Assembly (NCBI GenBank): GCA_000320545.1
Contig: ADNK01000503.1
Span: 21,001-85,000 of the forward strand
Reading direction: 5' to 3'
Source: Bigelowiella natans CCMP2755
Lineage: Eukaryota > Cercozoa > Chlorarachniophyceae
Length of the DNA: 64,000 bases
Made by a program: the position numbers and the translations under genes. Within the stretch, counting starts at the first letter, position 1. Every line of letters starts with the position of its first letter. This document shows positions 12,601-25,782 of the stretch, one piece after another. The notes under the pieces are model-generated. The model was not told the DNA's origin. It saw only the letters and a program-made list of their open reading frames with translations, and did no database searches.

Positions 12601-14871
12601 CAATCTTACTCATCATCGTCACCTTAGGATGCTCTAAGCAACGACATGGCATATACGCTACCGTTTCAGTCCAAAATCCGGCTGCTCGCTCTACTCATCG
12701 ACAAGGTGAAAAGATGAGGAGTATGCACATTTTAGTGGCAGCAGCAGCAGTAGTAGTAGCAGTAGTAGAAGAAGTAGTAGTAGCAGTAATAGTAGAAGAA
12801 GTAGTAGCAGTAAGTAGGTATGTAAACTTGATGATCGTTTGATGAATTTCATCGTCTATTACGAGGAATCAATAATAAATGAGGACAACGACTTCTAACC
12901 ATTAACATGCACTACTACCATTTCCCCCATTCATTTATTCATTTATGCACCCACCCGCAAAAGGCTAGCTGCTCGTGCTCATCCATCATTATCATCATCT
13001 TTGTAGGCCCTCTGTAGCAGCAAGACTCTCCACAAACACTTAGACGAAGGTAACGTTGTTGTTGTTGTTGTTGTTGCGTGCAGTGATGCGAGAGAGACAG
13101 AGAAAAAGAAGAATACGCATTATCGTCTCGAGAGAGCAGAGAAGGAGGCCCGAGGAAGAAAGCCTAAGAAAGGAGAGAATAATGATGCAGAAATCTCTCC
13201 TTACAGTCTAAAGTGCTTAATTTTGCTCTCTCTCCCTCTCTCTCCCTCTCTCTCCCCCCCTCTCTCTATCCCCTCCCCACCCCCCTCTCTCTTTCTTTCT
13301 CTGTTTGTGGGTGGTGTGTGTGGTTAATCAGGAATTTCGCTGATGAGAGAATGCAGTATACGACACAGGAAGCAAAAAGTATGATATTAATACTAACATC
13401 AACATGTATGCTTGTGACAAAATCAAGATTTACATTACATGAATAAAAATACGAAGCAACGATGTACGATCCCAGCACTCTAAACACCATCCATAATCAT
13501 TGACATCATCATCATCATCATCATCATCATCGTCGTCGTCGTCGTCAACACCGACCCTAACTACTACTACTACCTACTACTACTATTCCCACGCAGACAT
13601 TGAAGAAGCAGAAGAACCAGAAGTCGGTCAGTGCTGAGTGTGCAAGCGTGTACGCTGACATCGTCGCGCAAGTAGTACGGAGCCAGGCCTCCTCCTCAAA
13701 GAAGAAGAAGGAAACCAAGGAGCAGCTTGCAACCGCTAAGGCCGAACTCGTAAGGAAGGCAGAGAAGTACATTGACGACCTTGAGATGTAAGTATTGTGT
13801 TAGTGTCTGTGGTTCTGTGGTAGGGAGAAGACGAACATGGCGATGATGATGAGGAGGAGGAAGAGGAAGGGGAGGAGAATGATGTGTATAATAGCGAGCT
13901 AAACCCATGAGGGAGAGACATCAGAGATGACAACAAAGTACTTAGATTTATACTCGTAGGGAGAAAGAAGGCAAGCGGCAGAAGGAAGTAGCAGCATTGA
14001 TGGCCAAGTACCCACTGCGTGCAACGACATTGATGGGAAAAGACCGTTGGTTGAGGAGGTATTACGTGTTTGGAAATCATGCTTCTAAGGAGGCCAGTGC
14101 GATCTACGTATTTGATCCAGCAGCTGAAACAACCACAACTACAACGACGACGACGACGAACCAGTGCTGGGGTGCTTACGAAACCAAGGAACAATTTGAC
14201 CGACTCCTCAAGTACTCTGCTGATAATGATGATGATGATGATGATGATGATGATCGATTTGAGGAGCAAGAACTATATTATTACCAAAGATAGATAGATA
14301 GTAGTGCTAGAATATATCTTTAGAAGAGAAGGAGAATGACGACAAGAACGAATATCAAACGCCTTCTTCCCATATGATGTTCTTCGTACGCACGCGCGAC
14401 GGTTCTTTGTCGTTAAGATGAATGATAATGATGTTATTATTGCAGATTTTTATCGCCATGTGGAATGCGCGAATCTCACTTACTTAAGGGTCTTAAGGAG
14501 CACAACTGGAAATGGCCGCCAAAAGCACAGAAGAAGGCCAAAAGCCAGTTGGATTCAAAGAGCAAGGTTCGGCAATCGATAAGGAGACTATGTTTAGAAG
14601 AACAATAGAGGCAGGAGGAGGAGGAAGAGGGGTTGGAGGTAGGGTGAGGAGGTAGGGGGAGGAGAGATTCACCTACAGTGATCTAATTCGCAGCAGGAGA
14701 GAAAGTCGCTCTTTAGATATCCTTAATCAAATTTCCATCCTGAAATCCCCCCCCCCCTATGTAGAGTTCTCCAGTAACACCTGCTCGCCAGAAGGCTCGA
14801 AAGAGGACGGGTACTAGTAGCTACTAGCACTAACAGACGCATTTAACAAGATTTCTCTACACTAATGTGAT

Positions 14872-14910
<39 letters not shown>

Positions 14911-15578
14911 AGAAATCACACTGCCCTTCCTTGGTTTCCTGCCTGTGGATCATTTCTGATCCATCTTTTCTTCGTTCTTCCGTCCCCTCCCCCTCCTTAG
15001 GTAAGACTCCAGGACGATATAAGGTCGCAGGGGATGTCGAGGAATCGACCACAACCACCACTACCAACAGCAACAACCCAGGGAAGATCAAGAGCCCTGC
15101 TACTACTGCAAAGAAAGAAGAAGAAGAAGATACGGATACGGCAACAACGACAACAGCAAAGCCTGCAGTCGATGGGAAATCAGCCTTTTCTTCACCATCT
15201 TCATTAGCCAAGATCAACTCCCCTCCTATTACTTCAATGCGGGCAGCAGCCGCTGCCGCAACCGCTAAATTACAAAATGGAACAAAGGTAATTTATACAT
15301 GTATGTAGAGGGAGACGATGTTTATAAAACCACCACCACCACCACCTCTGGAAACCACCTGGTTGGATGTTAATCTATGAAACACTGGGCAAATACCAGA
15401 GGGAGATTCGTTTCAGAGTTAGAGAGAGAGAGTTTGGGGGAAGAAAGAAGGACAGAAAATGAGGGAGCACTGAGGTGTACGTATCGCATTATCACATGCT
15501 ACCGCTGGAAACCACCTGGTTGGATTTTGTTGATGAAACATCGGGCAAATACCAGCGGGAGATTCTTCCTATCATTTC

Positions 15579-15621
<43 letters not shown>

Positions 15622-16803
15622 GATTGAGAACGAGAGAGGAGAGAAAGAGAGAGGGGGGGGGGGTAGCCGTGGGGCGAAGAATAGTTTGGGAGATTGAACC
15701 GTTGTATTCATTCATTCATTCATTCACCGCTGGAAACCACCTGGTTGGACGAAATCGTTTTTACGTGAAATATCGGGCAAATACCAGCGGGAGATTTTAT
15801 CCATCAGCGCTCTTGATTGCCTGCCTGCCAACCTGCCGAACAAAAGAAGATATCATTATCATCATCATTATCATCATCCCACCAGCAAGATCATCGTTAT
15901 GACGTAGATGTGCATGTATATGATGCCTTCAGGCGATGGAAGACGACTACGACGATTCGGAAGTAAGTAGGGATGATGGCGAAGATGATGTTGATGTGTG
16001 ACAAGAAGTAGAGGCCGTATATACCATCCATCATCAGAAAGCTATATCACATATCATAATCATGCTGATACGTCCTTTCTACAATCTACCACCGTCAGGA
16101 TGAGATTGATAGCCCATACATAACGAAGAAACTAACACGAAATATGGTAATAATAACTAACTGCGTACGTACACAACAATGACATCCTGCTGCTGCTGCT
16201 GCTGCTGCAGCAATGGTCCGAGATCACTCTCTTGTGCATCTTACTAGTGTTAGTGTATTGTATAGCCGCTTTGTTCTTCCTGTCATCGTTGTGTTGATAG
16301 CCTTGCAAATCTAATTGTTGTTGTTGTTGCTGTTCTAAAAATAATGTTTAGAAACGTGAGGAGTTATCGTCGAACTTCAAGCCTCCTGACATCAATGCAC
16401 CGCTACAATCCGACCCTAAGTCAGTCATTCTCATAAAACAAACCTTCTACTTCTTAATTATTTAATATGAGCATCACGACTGAGCACTACTATCACTAAT
16501 GATTGCTGTTATCATCATCATCATCATCGTTATGGCTATCTATACTATCAGGGAGAAGGAGTACTTTGCAAAGATGATCCAAGCCAAAAAAGGACTCATC
16601 GCATCGCAACTGTTGTTCAGGTAACAATGAAGGAATGGTTGTAATAATCAAGGAATGTATTGTACTGTAGATCCACACTACTGCTGCTATGCTATTATTA
16701 AGATGATTGACTGTGCTATCCACTCACCACCTATCTTTTTCCTCACTGTACTGAATCATCATCCTCATCGTCATCCTCATCGTCACCACCACCAGTATCA
16801 TCG

Positions 16804-16837
<34 letters not shown>

Positions 16838-17752
16838 CTTCCTCCTCCTCGCCCTTACTATGATGGTTATCTTTCTCATCGTAGGCTTGATGGATGTTAT
16901 CTCCCTGTTTGCTATGTTTGCCAAGAGGTAGTAGTAGCAGCAGCAGCAGCAGCAGTAGTAGTAGGAGTAGTAGTAATACCGTTATTGATTATGATGGGGG
17001 TGATTCTTACTTAATATCTTTTATAATACACCCCCAGTAGTCATGTCGTGAATGGTTTTGGTAGTGTAATCAGACGAAGTATTGTTTGTGAACATAATAT
17101 GCCAATCACCGCACCATCCTCTCCCTCCTCCCCATCATCATCATTATCTGATTTATCATCCGTTTAATTGTTCACTCTTCGTTGCAGACATTGGGAGAAG
17201 ACGAATGGCATTGCCCCTACTCGCACAGGACTTTCAAGAAGTCCGAGGTAATAATAATGATATAACAAAATAAATAATAATAATATTATAATAATGATAA
17301 CGAATAACAACTAATAATGATCGGTCTGGTAGTAGCTAGTAGCAGCTAGCTTCAGGTCATCACCCTTTCACTTTGCTGCGAGACGATGAGCAACAACCTC
17401 CTCATATAACTGATACGCCATCATCATATAGCTGCTTGTCACGATGATGATGATGATGATGGTAGTGGTGATGATCCTCCTCCTCCTACTCCTACTACTC
17501 CCAATACTACAGTACACGAAGGAAGAATTTGCTGTCCTACTGGATGAAGGCAAACGTGAATTTGAGAGTGGAGACATTATCGATTATAACAAGTAAGTAC
17601 GTTTGATGTTGTAATAACAATGTAGTAGTAGTAGTGGTAGTAGTAGGAGCAGCAGCAGAGGCAGTTGAGTTGGTCCTCCTGTAAGGAAATCTTCGAGGAT
17701 GCAACTGGTTCTATCGGTAGCAAAGAAGCAAAGGAGAAACGTCATCATCGTT

Positions 17753-17784
<32 letters not shown>

Positions 17785-17890
17785 TTATCATCATTGTTTA
17801 TGATCTTGTATTTCTCTCTCTCATCATAATTCAGGGTAAGTCATCCACTGAAGATCCTTAAAGCGCTACTGATGGATGTGGAGGTAGTAA

Positions 17891-17921
<31 letters not shown>

Positions 17922-18230
17922 CGTATATATTGTGAATGATGATGATGATGATGTTTTTTGGAGATATGATGGTGCTGCTGCTTTAGAATTTGGCAGTAGC
18001 AGCAACTTCAGTAGTAGCAGTAGTAGTAGCAGTAGTAGTAGTATCACTCTTACAGCAATCCCTTCTTAATGCCGTTCTTGATTGTTTGCTCTATCTTCTC
18101 TCCCATCCATCAGGCGACGATTCCTGAGGAGTCGACAAGGGAGGCCAGCAAGCGGGACATTAACAAGAAGAGGGAGAAATGGATCGACCGCGTAATAACA
18201 ACTCTTACTAAATGCTGCCCTGCTCCTGCT

Positions 18231-18272
<42 letters not shown>

Positions 18273-18312
18273 GGAGTATATGTTGAATATTCTGCTCAGT
18301 TTTTCAGCACTA

Positions 18313-18346
<34 letters not shown>

Positions 18347-18619
18347 GATGCCTCTCCTCCTTTTCCTCTCCCGCCTCCTCCTCGTCGTGTTCTTCGTTCT
18401 TATCCTCCTCCTCCTCCCCCCCCTCCCTCCCTCCCCAGGTAAAATACGCGTTAGACTTCACGGATCTAGCAACTGGTGGGTCGGTCCTTTGGCCATTAAT
18501 AATAATCATAACATCAATTAAATAACGAGCTTGGTTGATGCCTGTGTTTCCTGATGACATGGAGGAGGAGGAGGAGGAGGAGGAGTGTCTAATGAATTAA
18601 TAATGATGTGGTCATGCTT

Positions 18620-18651
<32 letters not shown>

Positions 18652-19385
18652 TCCTCGATGTTTGTTCTTCGTGTTCTTAGCTCTGATGCAGCTGCAAGGC
18701 AGCCTCAGGGATCGATGGCTACGTCCTTGGTTTAAGAGCGCTGAATGGAGGGTATTATCACGATTGATGATTGATGATACACAAAGAAGAACAATATGTT
18801 GATGCCGTAGTACCATCCCTGCCATTTCAAGGAGGATATGAGCATGATCGATCACTCAATCCTCATTAGCATGATCACCAATCATCATCGAAATCACCTT
18901 TGTTACTTAATGATGACGACGCACACAGGAAGCTGTGAAGAAGGTGTCAACAGAATCTGAACTCGCAGCTCTGCTCTACGCGTTCGATAGGTTAGAATAG
19001 TTGTAGTAATAATAATAATAATAATAAATAACAATAATGATATTGCAACCTGCTGCTAAATAATGACTTAACCAAAGCATACCCTGGTCTTCTCACTAAC
19101 TGACTTACTACTGACATTCATTCACCCATTCATTCTTGTTGTTTGTTGTTGTTGTTGCTGCTGCTGCTGCTGCTATGAAGGGCTATATTGTACACTCCCA
19201 AATTCAAAGATGTGTGTGAAGCTGAAAAAGATAAGGTGATGCTGCTGCTGCTGCTGCTGCTGCTGGTGGTGGTGGTGGTGATAATGTTGAACATCATCGA
19301 CTGACGTATGGTTGAGAACCAACATCAAAAGAGAGACATGTCATCCATGCAGCGTCTTATCACCGAATACGCGCTATCATCATCG

Positions 19386-19419
<34 letters not shown>

Positions 19420-19636
19420 TGTCATCAACACCACCAACAGCGACAACAACAACCATTACGATTCACTGATATGATAGGATGGCAAAGTGAAGACTTCGTG
19501 CGAGGAGTTCCCCACCCCCAACACATTCCCAAAGCATCAGATCGAGTTCAATATTAGCGCAGGATCAGATCATGGTGATAATACTACGATAATAGTGTGT
19601 TCTCATACATACATCATACACACTGATCATCGTATA

Positions 19637-19671
<35 letters not shown>

Positions 19672-20425
19672 CGACTCCTCGTTGTTACTCTTCTTCTTCT
19701 TCCTCCTCCTCCTCATTCTCCTCCTTTGCAAAGGTCCTGATTTCCGTGAGCTCTACGGCGACCCAAGGACCCGCATAAACCATATTCACTCCAAAGCAAC
19801 GGTAATAGTAACTAAGTAAGTAAGTAAGTTAGTAAGTAGTAACAAAAATGAAGAAGAAGAAGAAGAAGAAGAAGATGATGATGATGATGGGATGGGGCGC
19901 CAGCGGAATGATGCTACTAACAGCACTCTGCAGTCAATCCAATGTCAAACATCATATCCCAACTGATCGAGTGGGTGATTGAGGAGTGAAATAACGCTGT
20001 CTGGTGTTTCCTTCTTTAGATTATCTTCCGCAAGAACAAGCACGTTGTCATACTCGGAGGACGTGAGGCATCCCAAGACGATGAGGACGACGAACCAGCA
20101 GCATCAGCACCACCAGCCACCGACAGCGCCACTACTGGAGATAACAAGATGGATATAGATGAAAAGAAGGTATATTGTAAATGATATATAATAAGACAGT
20201 AGATTCATTATGACAACGACGAGTAATGTATGCGCATTTAGCACTCGTGTTACTTATATCATGCCATGAGTGATGGAATCATTATATGTTGCTATTATCC
20301 CCTTTCTTCCAGGCAAAAGTGGTAACTGCTGCCATGAGCGTCAAGACGCGCGACTTACTAAAACACTTCTTGGTACTACGAATACTACTACTGTTACGAT
20401 TGACGTATATCATCCACAAACACTC

Positions 20426-20470
<45 letters not shown>

Positions 20471-21699
20471 AGAGAGAGAGAGAGCGAGAGCGAGAGAGGC
20501 ATTGTTGGGAACAACATCAATTTCCCGCACACAGAGGAAATGTTGATTAACGTGCAAATGCATAAAATCAACATTTACTACTACGAGCACTGTCTTTTAT
20601 CACATCATCATCCACCATCATCATTCATCATCATCGTCTTGCGTTGCATTTAAAATCCAAGGAACTAAAGCGAAAACGACTTGAGAAAGAAGAGAAGAAA
20701 GAGAGACGCGCCCCAGGACGTAGCAGGTAATCTTTCTCCCCCCCTCCTCCTACTCATTATCACCTTCATCATTATCATTGTAATTCACCATCATCATCAC
20801 ATCGTCGTAGGTATGGAGTTGCAAATCCGATCGTTCGGTATCACGGCCCTTGTCCACCGACGTACCAACCTGAAGATATGGTACTACTACTAGTACTAGC
20901 AGTAGAAATAGTACTTGTGGCTTTCTAATCGTGCTTCAATAAGAAGAAGGGGATGAGGAGGAGGAGGAGGAGGAGGAGGAGAGGGGACAACGAGGACAAT
21001 ATGAAGGGGAAACATGTAGACGGGGAGGAGGTAGCAGGAGTGTTTCTCGGAGAGGAATCCCCTCCTCCTCCTCCTTAGTTAATGAACAATCATATGTACC
21101 TCCATCACCATCAGCCAGTTCTGTTGTTTTACCTCTACTATCGATAATACGGATTATCATCATCATCATCATCATCATTGTGCTCTTTATCATCTCATAT
21201 AATCATAACATCAGGAGGACCCTGATCCAGCTGATGAGACGGACGAAGACGACGACGAGGATGATGATGACGATGGTGCTGCTGACGACGATGATGACGA
21301 ACAGCATGACAATCACGAAGGTAGTAGTAGTACTTGTGGTAGCACCAGCAGCAGCAGCAGTAGCAGCAGCAGCAGCAGTAGCAGTAGAGCAACAGTGGAT
21401 CTTGTTCGCTCCTGCGTCGTCCTAGTATGTATCTCTTTATGTGTGTGTGTGTGTGTGTGTGTGCAAGCGCGCGCGCTTGCACACCGTCTATGCTGTTCGC
21501 GAGTTGGAATTGAGTAATGACTTGCAACAGTAGAGGTAGATCACAAAAGAGGTGTTTAATATTGTATGCTGCATCACACGACTCAGAGAACGCTCCGGAA
21601 AATCCCGATAAGGACGCGAAAAGTACTGAGAACGCTGATAACGGTATGGAAGTTGAGGAAGATGGCGATGGAAAAGGTGGCAACGCCAATGGGAAATAA
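9643..21699 (+). CDS. DDT/WHIM-domain chromatin-remodelling subunit (BAZ1A/ACF1-like)
   Basis: Very exon-rich gene, start ATG at 9643, stop near 21699. First exons 9643-9739, 9852-10008 and 10091-10175 keep phase; 10543-10608 and later blocks follow. A DDT-like domain is spread over about 11196-12240: LPDWEKAKPPKLNRG, LDLPQDSIYAVLNTWGF, then LEDFVRCFSNTEDD and VLLDDGKRSW. A WHIM1-like helix at 12630-12710 reads YTLPFQSKIRLLALLIDK. WHIM2/3-like blocks at 13950-14560 include KDRWLRRYYVF, then WGAYETKEQFDRLLK joined across an intron to FLSPCGMRESHLLKGLKEH. Further blocks run to 21.7 kb, including DEWHCPYSHRTFKKSE and SLRDRWLRPWFKSAEWR, with lysine-rich and acidic tails. Proteins with DDT plus WHIM pair with ISWI ATPases and set nucleosome spacing. 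No bromodomain or PHD finger was seen, unlike animal BAZ1A. Introns are crowded with trinucleotide repeats, so many exon edges are approximate. Confidence 0.78.
11855..21465. repeat. Microsatellite-loaded introns of the DDT gene
   Basis: Main tracts: TG at 11855-11888, AGT/AGC at 12737-12815, CT at 13213-13295, CAT then CGT at 13508-13548, GAT at 14224-14252, AGT at 14875-14909, TA at 15582-15620, CAT at 16800-16836, CAT at 17753-17784, AGT and GAT at 17883-17953, TA at 18232-18264, CAT at 18312-18344, CAT at 18627-18652, GCT then GGT at 19238-19280, CAT at 19376-19419, CA at 19640-19670, GAA then GAT at 19849-19887, CA then GA at 20428-20486, GAG at 20955-20981, CAT at 21153-21178, GCA at 21340-21377 and GT at 21439-21463. 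Most lie outside coding sequence. The Asp run at 14224-14252 is probably intronic, because splicing CTCAA to the exon at about 14458 keeps the WHIM frame. Confidence 0.8.
15345..15790 (+). repeat. Three copies of a hairpin element inside one intron
   Basis: Copies at 15345-15402, 15502-15558 and 15727-15790 lie within the intron of the DDT gene that runs from about 15289 to 15933. Each begins with a 7-base arm, then AAACCACCTGGTTGGA, a variable centre of about 9-16 bases, then GGGCAAATA, the complementary arm and GGAGATT-like sequence. Arms are CCTCTGG/CCAGAGG in copy 1 and CCGCTGG/CCAGCGG in copies 2 and 3: the third base pair changes from T-A to G-C on both sides. The inner AACCACCTGGTT can itself fold. 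The conserved flanks with variable middle and the paired change point to a selected or recently folded structure (RNA or DNA), or to a small mobile element family. Not a hammerhead: the CTGATGA core is absent. Confidence 0.75.
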
Positions 21700-23460
21700 T
21701 AATAATAACAACAGAAATAATAATGACTAAGCTAGCTGCTTTAGAATTATCAGCATTATATCAGCAACAGAGCAACCAATGTTGGACACTGAAAGTACAA
21801 AGAACAACATTCGCAGCCTAACATCAATGTGGGCGTGATACTGCACTCTATTTTTCATCAAACAAAGTAATCAATATTTTTGTGATCGGTGCTTTGGTAC
21901 AAATTGTATGCATTCGCCGCTTGCTAGCTTGGCAGTGTGTGGCTGCAATGCATTCATATGTAAGCTAAGATAATAGAGAAGTTATAAGTGTTCTAAACTG
22001 GGCAGCGATATGACTATGTGTAGGTGTTTGCTCGTCGTCAGAAAAGTGCAAAGCACAAAATGAACGCATGCATGCATATACGACCACATGGCCTTGATAT
22101 ATTTTACCCGTCTAGATGTGGCTGATCGAATTCGGAATGCGCAACGCAGCTTACAACTAGCTCACTAGCTCATTGCAAATCGATCGAACAACGTGCCGGC
22201 TTGCGAGGCTACATCGCCTAGATCTAGAGCTACACATCTCTATAACTAGATGCAACGCGTGAGAAAAACTACGGCAAAGTGCAAGTGACGTACACTTGCA
22301 TTTGTGAGGAGTGAGTACGTAGAGCCAACGTCAGGCATTTGAAGTTACTGTCAGGGCTGTGTTACTGCACCAATGAAACAAATCTAGAACACCCACAAGC
22401 ACATCTAGACATATGTACAAAAAAAAAACATCCGTCTCACATCTAGACATACATCTAGAAACAACAGAAACAAACAGATACAACATGAGCGGTGTAGCCG
22501 CTGCTTTGCATAGCTACATTAGGATGACTATTGAAAAATTTTAATCGTTTCATTACATCCGTCTCATGCATCTAGAATGACTAACTCATTCATTCTCTTA
22601 TATCCGTCTCAACAATAGTTCCACACATCTACATTCATGTGCATATATCACATGTAATCTATCGTCGAATAGGGTGCCATCCGGTTGTTTTCTAATTTTT
22701 GACATTTTTGTACAGCTGGAAGTAAAGTTCATCCATCGAGATTTATTATTGTTTTACCACAGTATTTGCGGATTAAGCTCGGAGGCCACATCTTCTAAAA
22801 CACGTGTTTTTTCGTATGGGGGCCTGATTTTTATGAAAAGATTCATTATCTCTAGATACTTGGAGGTATATATTAATTACAGAGAAATATTTATAATTTT
22901 CCTCCTCACTATACCTGCCTCTTCTCCTTTTCTGCCACATTATAACTTCTTGCGTCACGAGTGATTTCCGCTCAATTTCGACCTATGCCGACGTAGAAAG
23001 ACACAGAGCCCCAACAAATCCATGATTCAGCACAACACGAAGATGAAACCATCTTGATCATATGCTCAATTTCACTAATTTTACGTAATTGTATGACGAC
23101 CTCTATATCCTTGTCGGGTTTGTAATGCCGACTCTGATAACAAAGGGAAATAAGTACAGATGTGTACACAGAAAGAGAGAGGGAGGGGGGAGGGGGGAGG
23201 GGGGAGGGGAGGGAGAGGGAGAGGGAGACGGAGACGGAGACGTATACATAATATATCAAACTATGGTGTGCAGTCAATCATTACGACATAATTGGAAAGT
23301 GGATTTCTTGGAACAACCTCTTCACCAGACTCAGAGTTTACTTCATCAGCCTTAAGTGATTGATAAATCATGAGAGAGGAAGAGAGAGAGGGGGGGAGGG
23401 GGGGGAGAAGGTTCGACGTGTAGGTTACGCTACAGGTGGTTATCTGATATACACATATTA

Positions 23461-23501
<41 letters not shown>

Positions 23502-23512
23502 GGTAATAAGAT
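21700..23512. repeat. Tail-to-tail spacer with CTAG palindromes and dispersed repeat
   Basis: No gene seen between the 3' ends of the DDT gene (+) and the zinc-finger gene (-). From about 21.9 to 22.65 kb the sequence is rich in CTAG, TGCA and GCATGCATGC words. It holds a dispersed-repeat copy at 22495-22568 and further CATCCGTCTYA words at 22429-22440 and (one mismatch) 22601. The rest has purine-rich GGGGA tracts at 23170-23240 and a GT/GA microsatellite at 23460-23500. Open frames at 22674-22964 and 23089-23355 show no motif. Confidence 0.6.
22495..22568 (+). repeat. Dispersed repeat, copy B
   Basis: Starts TAGCCGCTGCTTTGCATAGC, then AGGATGACTATT, an AT-rich centre and TTACATCCGTCTCAT. 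It is the clearest second copy of the 5449-5520 element. Both copies lie in tail-to-tail spacers near an ACAACAGAAAC word. Confidence 0.7.
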
Positions 23513-23991
23513 TCATTTACTATCTACCCCCTCCACTCTATCCGAGTCGTGGCCTTGATCTTGCTCTTGCTCTTGGTCAGAACTATTATTAATTGTGAGG
23601 CAAATAAAAGTATTTTCGCTTTAGATACTCATTCCCCCCCCCCCCGCTAACTCTATCAACCCCTTAAACCACCACCATCACCACCACCATCAGTAGCAGC
23701 AGCACACATTCTCTACTCTTAATAGATTATTACGTTATCTCGGGTGGCAAGATGGGCTCAGGTATTTTCCCCGCATTCAAACAGCTTGAGTTCTGTAAAT
23801 ATGAATGACGACATGGAATGTGAATCAAGAATCGATCTCATAGAATGCAGGGAGAGGAAGCACATGATGATGCAGCACACCTTGCCAAAGTGCCGGTAGT
23901 AGTGCATTTTGAGAACGAAGGTCCGGTTACACTGCAGCAATGGAAAAGCAAATCTCATTATCATCATCCTCCCACATAATCATTCCTCAAG

Positions 23992-24029
<38 letters not shown>

Positions 24030-24404
24030 GTGTGTGTGTGTGTGTGTAAATCTTGCATGTCACATGTATCGTCTTCACTCTTCTTCTTCTTCTTCTTCTT
24101 CTTCTTCCTCCTCCTTCTCTGGCACTTATTATGTTGTTGTTGTCGTTGTTCGGTTGTTGTTCTTAATGCTTACAGCAGGGCAGAAGAAGGGGTCGCTTTT
24201 GTTCAAGTGCCTCCGCATATGGTTTTGAAGGTGGTGAAGCTGAAAAGACATTAACAAAATCAGTACAGTGATGATGAGAAGAAGGAGGAGGAGGAGGTGT
24301 TGTGGGTGAACCAATTATGGGGATAAGGGAATAAATGAAAAATTAAAATCAATATTGCTCTTTCTTTTCTATCCTCTCGTAACACGTCTTCTTCCGCTAT
24401 TTCT

Positions 24405-24446
<42 letters not shown>

Positions 24447-25107
24447 CCATAGAGTAGTTTCGGTTGCAGATACTACAGGCGTACACTCCTCGCCTCCTAC
24501 CAAGCATATGTGACGACGGTTATGATAGAGAGATAGTCGGTGATTGACGGAAAAGGAGATAAGAAGATAATAATATCATTAAAGACGTCTGATCTAGTCT
24601 CTAATGAATAGAGCAGCACGTTACTTTCACTACCACTACTGCTTCTTACTACTGCTACTCCTACAACTAGGTCTTCTCTAGTTGATTCGATTATATTAGT
24701 GGTGTGTTTCGGTGGTGGTTTTGTAACTTTTTCTCAAAGATATTGAGATGACGACTGAGGTGATGCCGACGGGCGAATTTGACTCCGCATTTGTCACATT
24801 TGTAGACCTGGAAGAAGAAGAAGAAGAAGAAGAAGAGGAAGAGGAAGAAGAAGGGGGAGGGGGGAGAAACATGCAATCTTATGAACAGCACACCGCTCAG
24901 CACCATCTTTTATAAATATGAATTGTTCATGGTGGGATGAGTTAAAATAGCACTGAGCGTACAAGAAGCTCAAAATCTAGACACGCATGAAGGTAGATAT
25001 ACGCACACTAGTAGAATGTGTGCCGAGGTGCTTTTCTAGCTGTGTTGCCTGTCCGAAAAACTGATAATAATACACACAAGTTGAACGGAGAATCAGACGG
25101 GCATTTC

Positions 25108-25165
<58 letters not shown>

Positions 25166-25750
25166 GCGTCTAAAAGAAAAATTGAAAAGAAGAAGAGAAG
25201 TGAAGGAAAGAAGAGAGAGAAGAACGGGGTAGTAAGCTAAAGTAGTAACACTAAGATCGATCATCACCGAGATTAAACACGTGTAATAATACCACCTTAT
25301 TGCACTTCGGGCATGGAAAGATTCGTAGCTGATAATGCCGCACTCGCAGGTGCGTTTGCATGTTGGACTTCTGAAAGCATAACAACACGAAGAAGAACAC
25401 GCTTAGAGACGTTTTAAATCCCATCGTCTTCGTCCTCATCATGAGCAATATTGGGTATGGTGTGCTTCTAATATGCGGTGGATTGTAAGATAGATATCGA
25501 TCTCGCACTCGTTACCAGCCAAAAGGCAAACAGCAAAAAGCAGACCGCATGGAAACACCAGTATGCTTTATCATGATACTAACACGATATATTATCATCC
25601 TCCTCCTCCTCATCATCAATGTACCAAACCTGGAAGAAAGTTTTTCCACAGAGAGTACAATTGTATGGTGGGAGGCCTTTGTGCTTGTGGACATGAGCGA
25701 CCATGGAAACCTTCAGTTGTGGATCATGAGCGCCAATATACCATATATAC

Positions 25751-25782
<32 letters not shown>

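Noticed and set aside
14224..14252. Poly-Asp run as part of the WHIM region protein
   Set aside because: Splicing from CTCAA at about 14210 to the exon at about 14458 gives the expected LLKFLSPCGMRESHLL, which puts the run in an intron.
15345..15790. Reading the three hairpin elements as hammerhead ribozymes or a CRISPR array
   Set aside because: No CTGATGA/GAAA hammerhead core, and spacing between copies (157 and 225 bases) and variable centres do not fit CRISPR, which would also be out of place in a eukaryotic intron.
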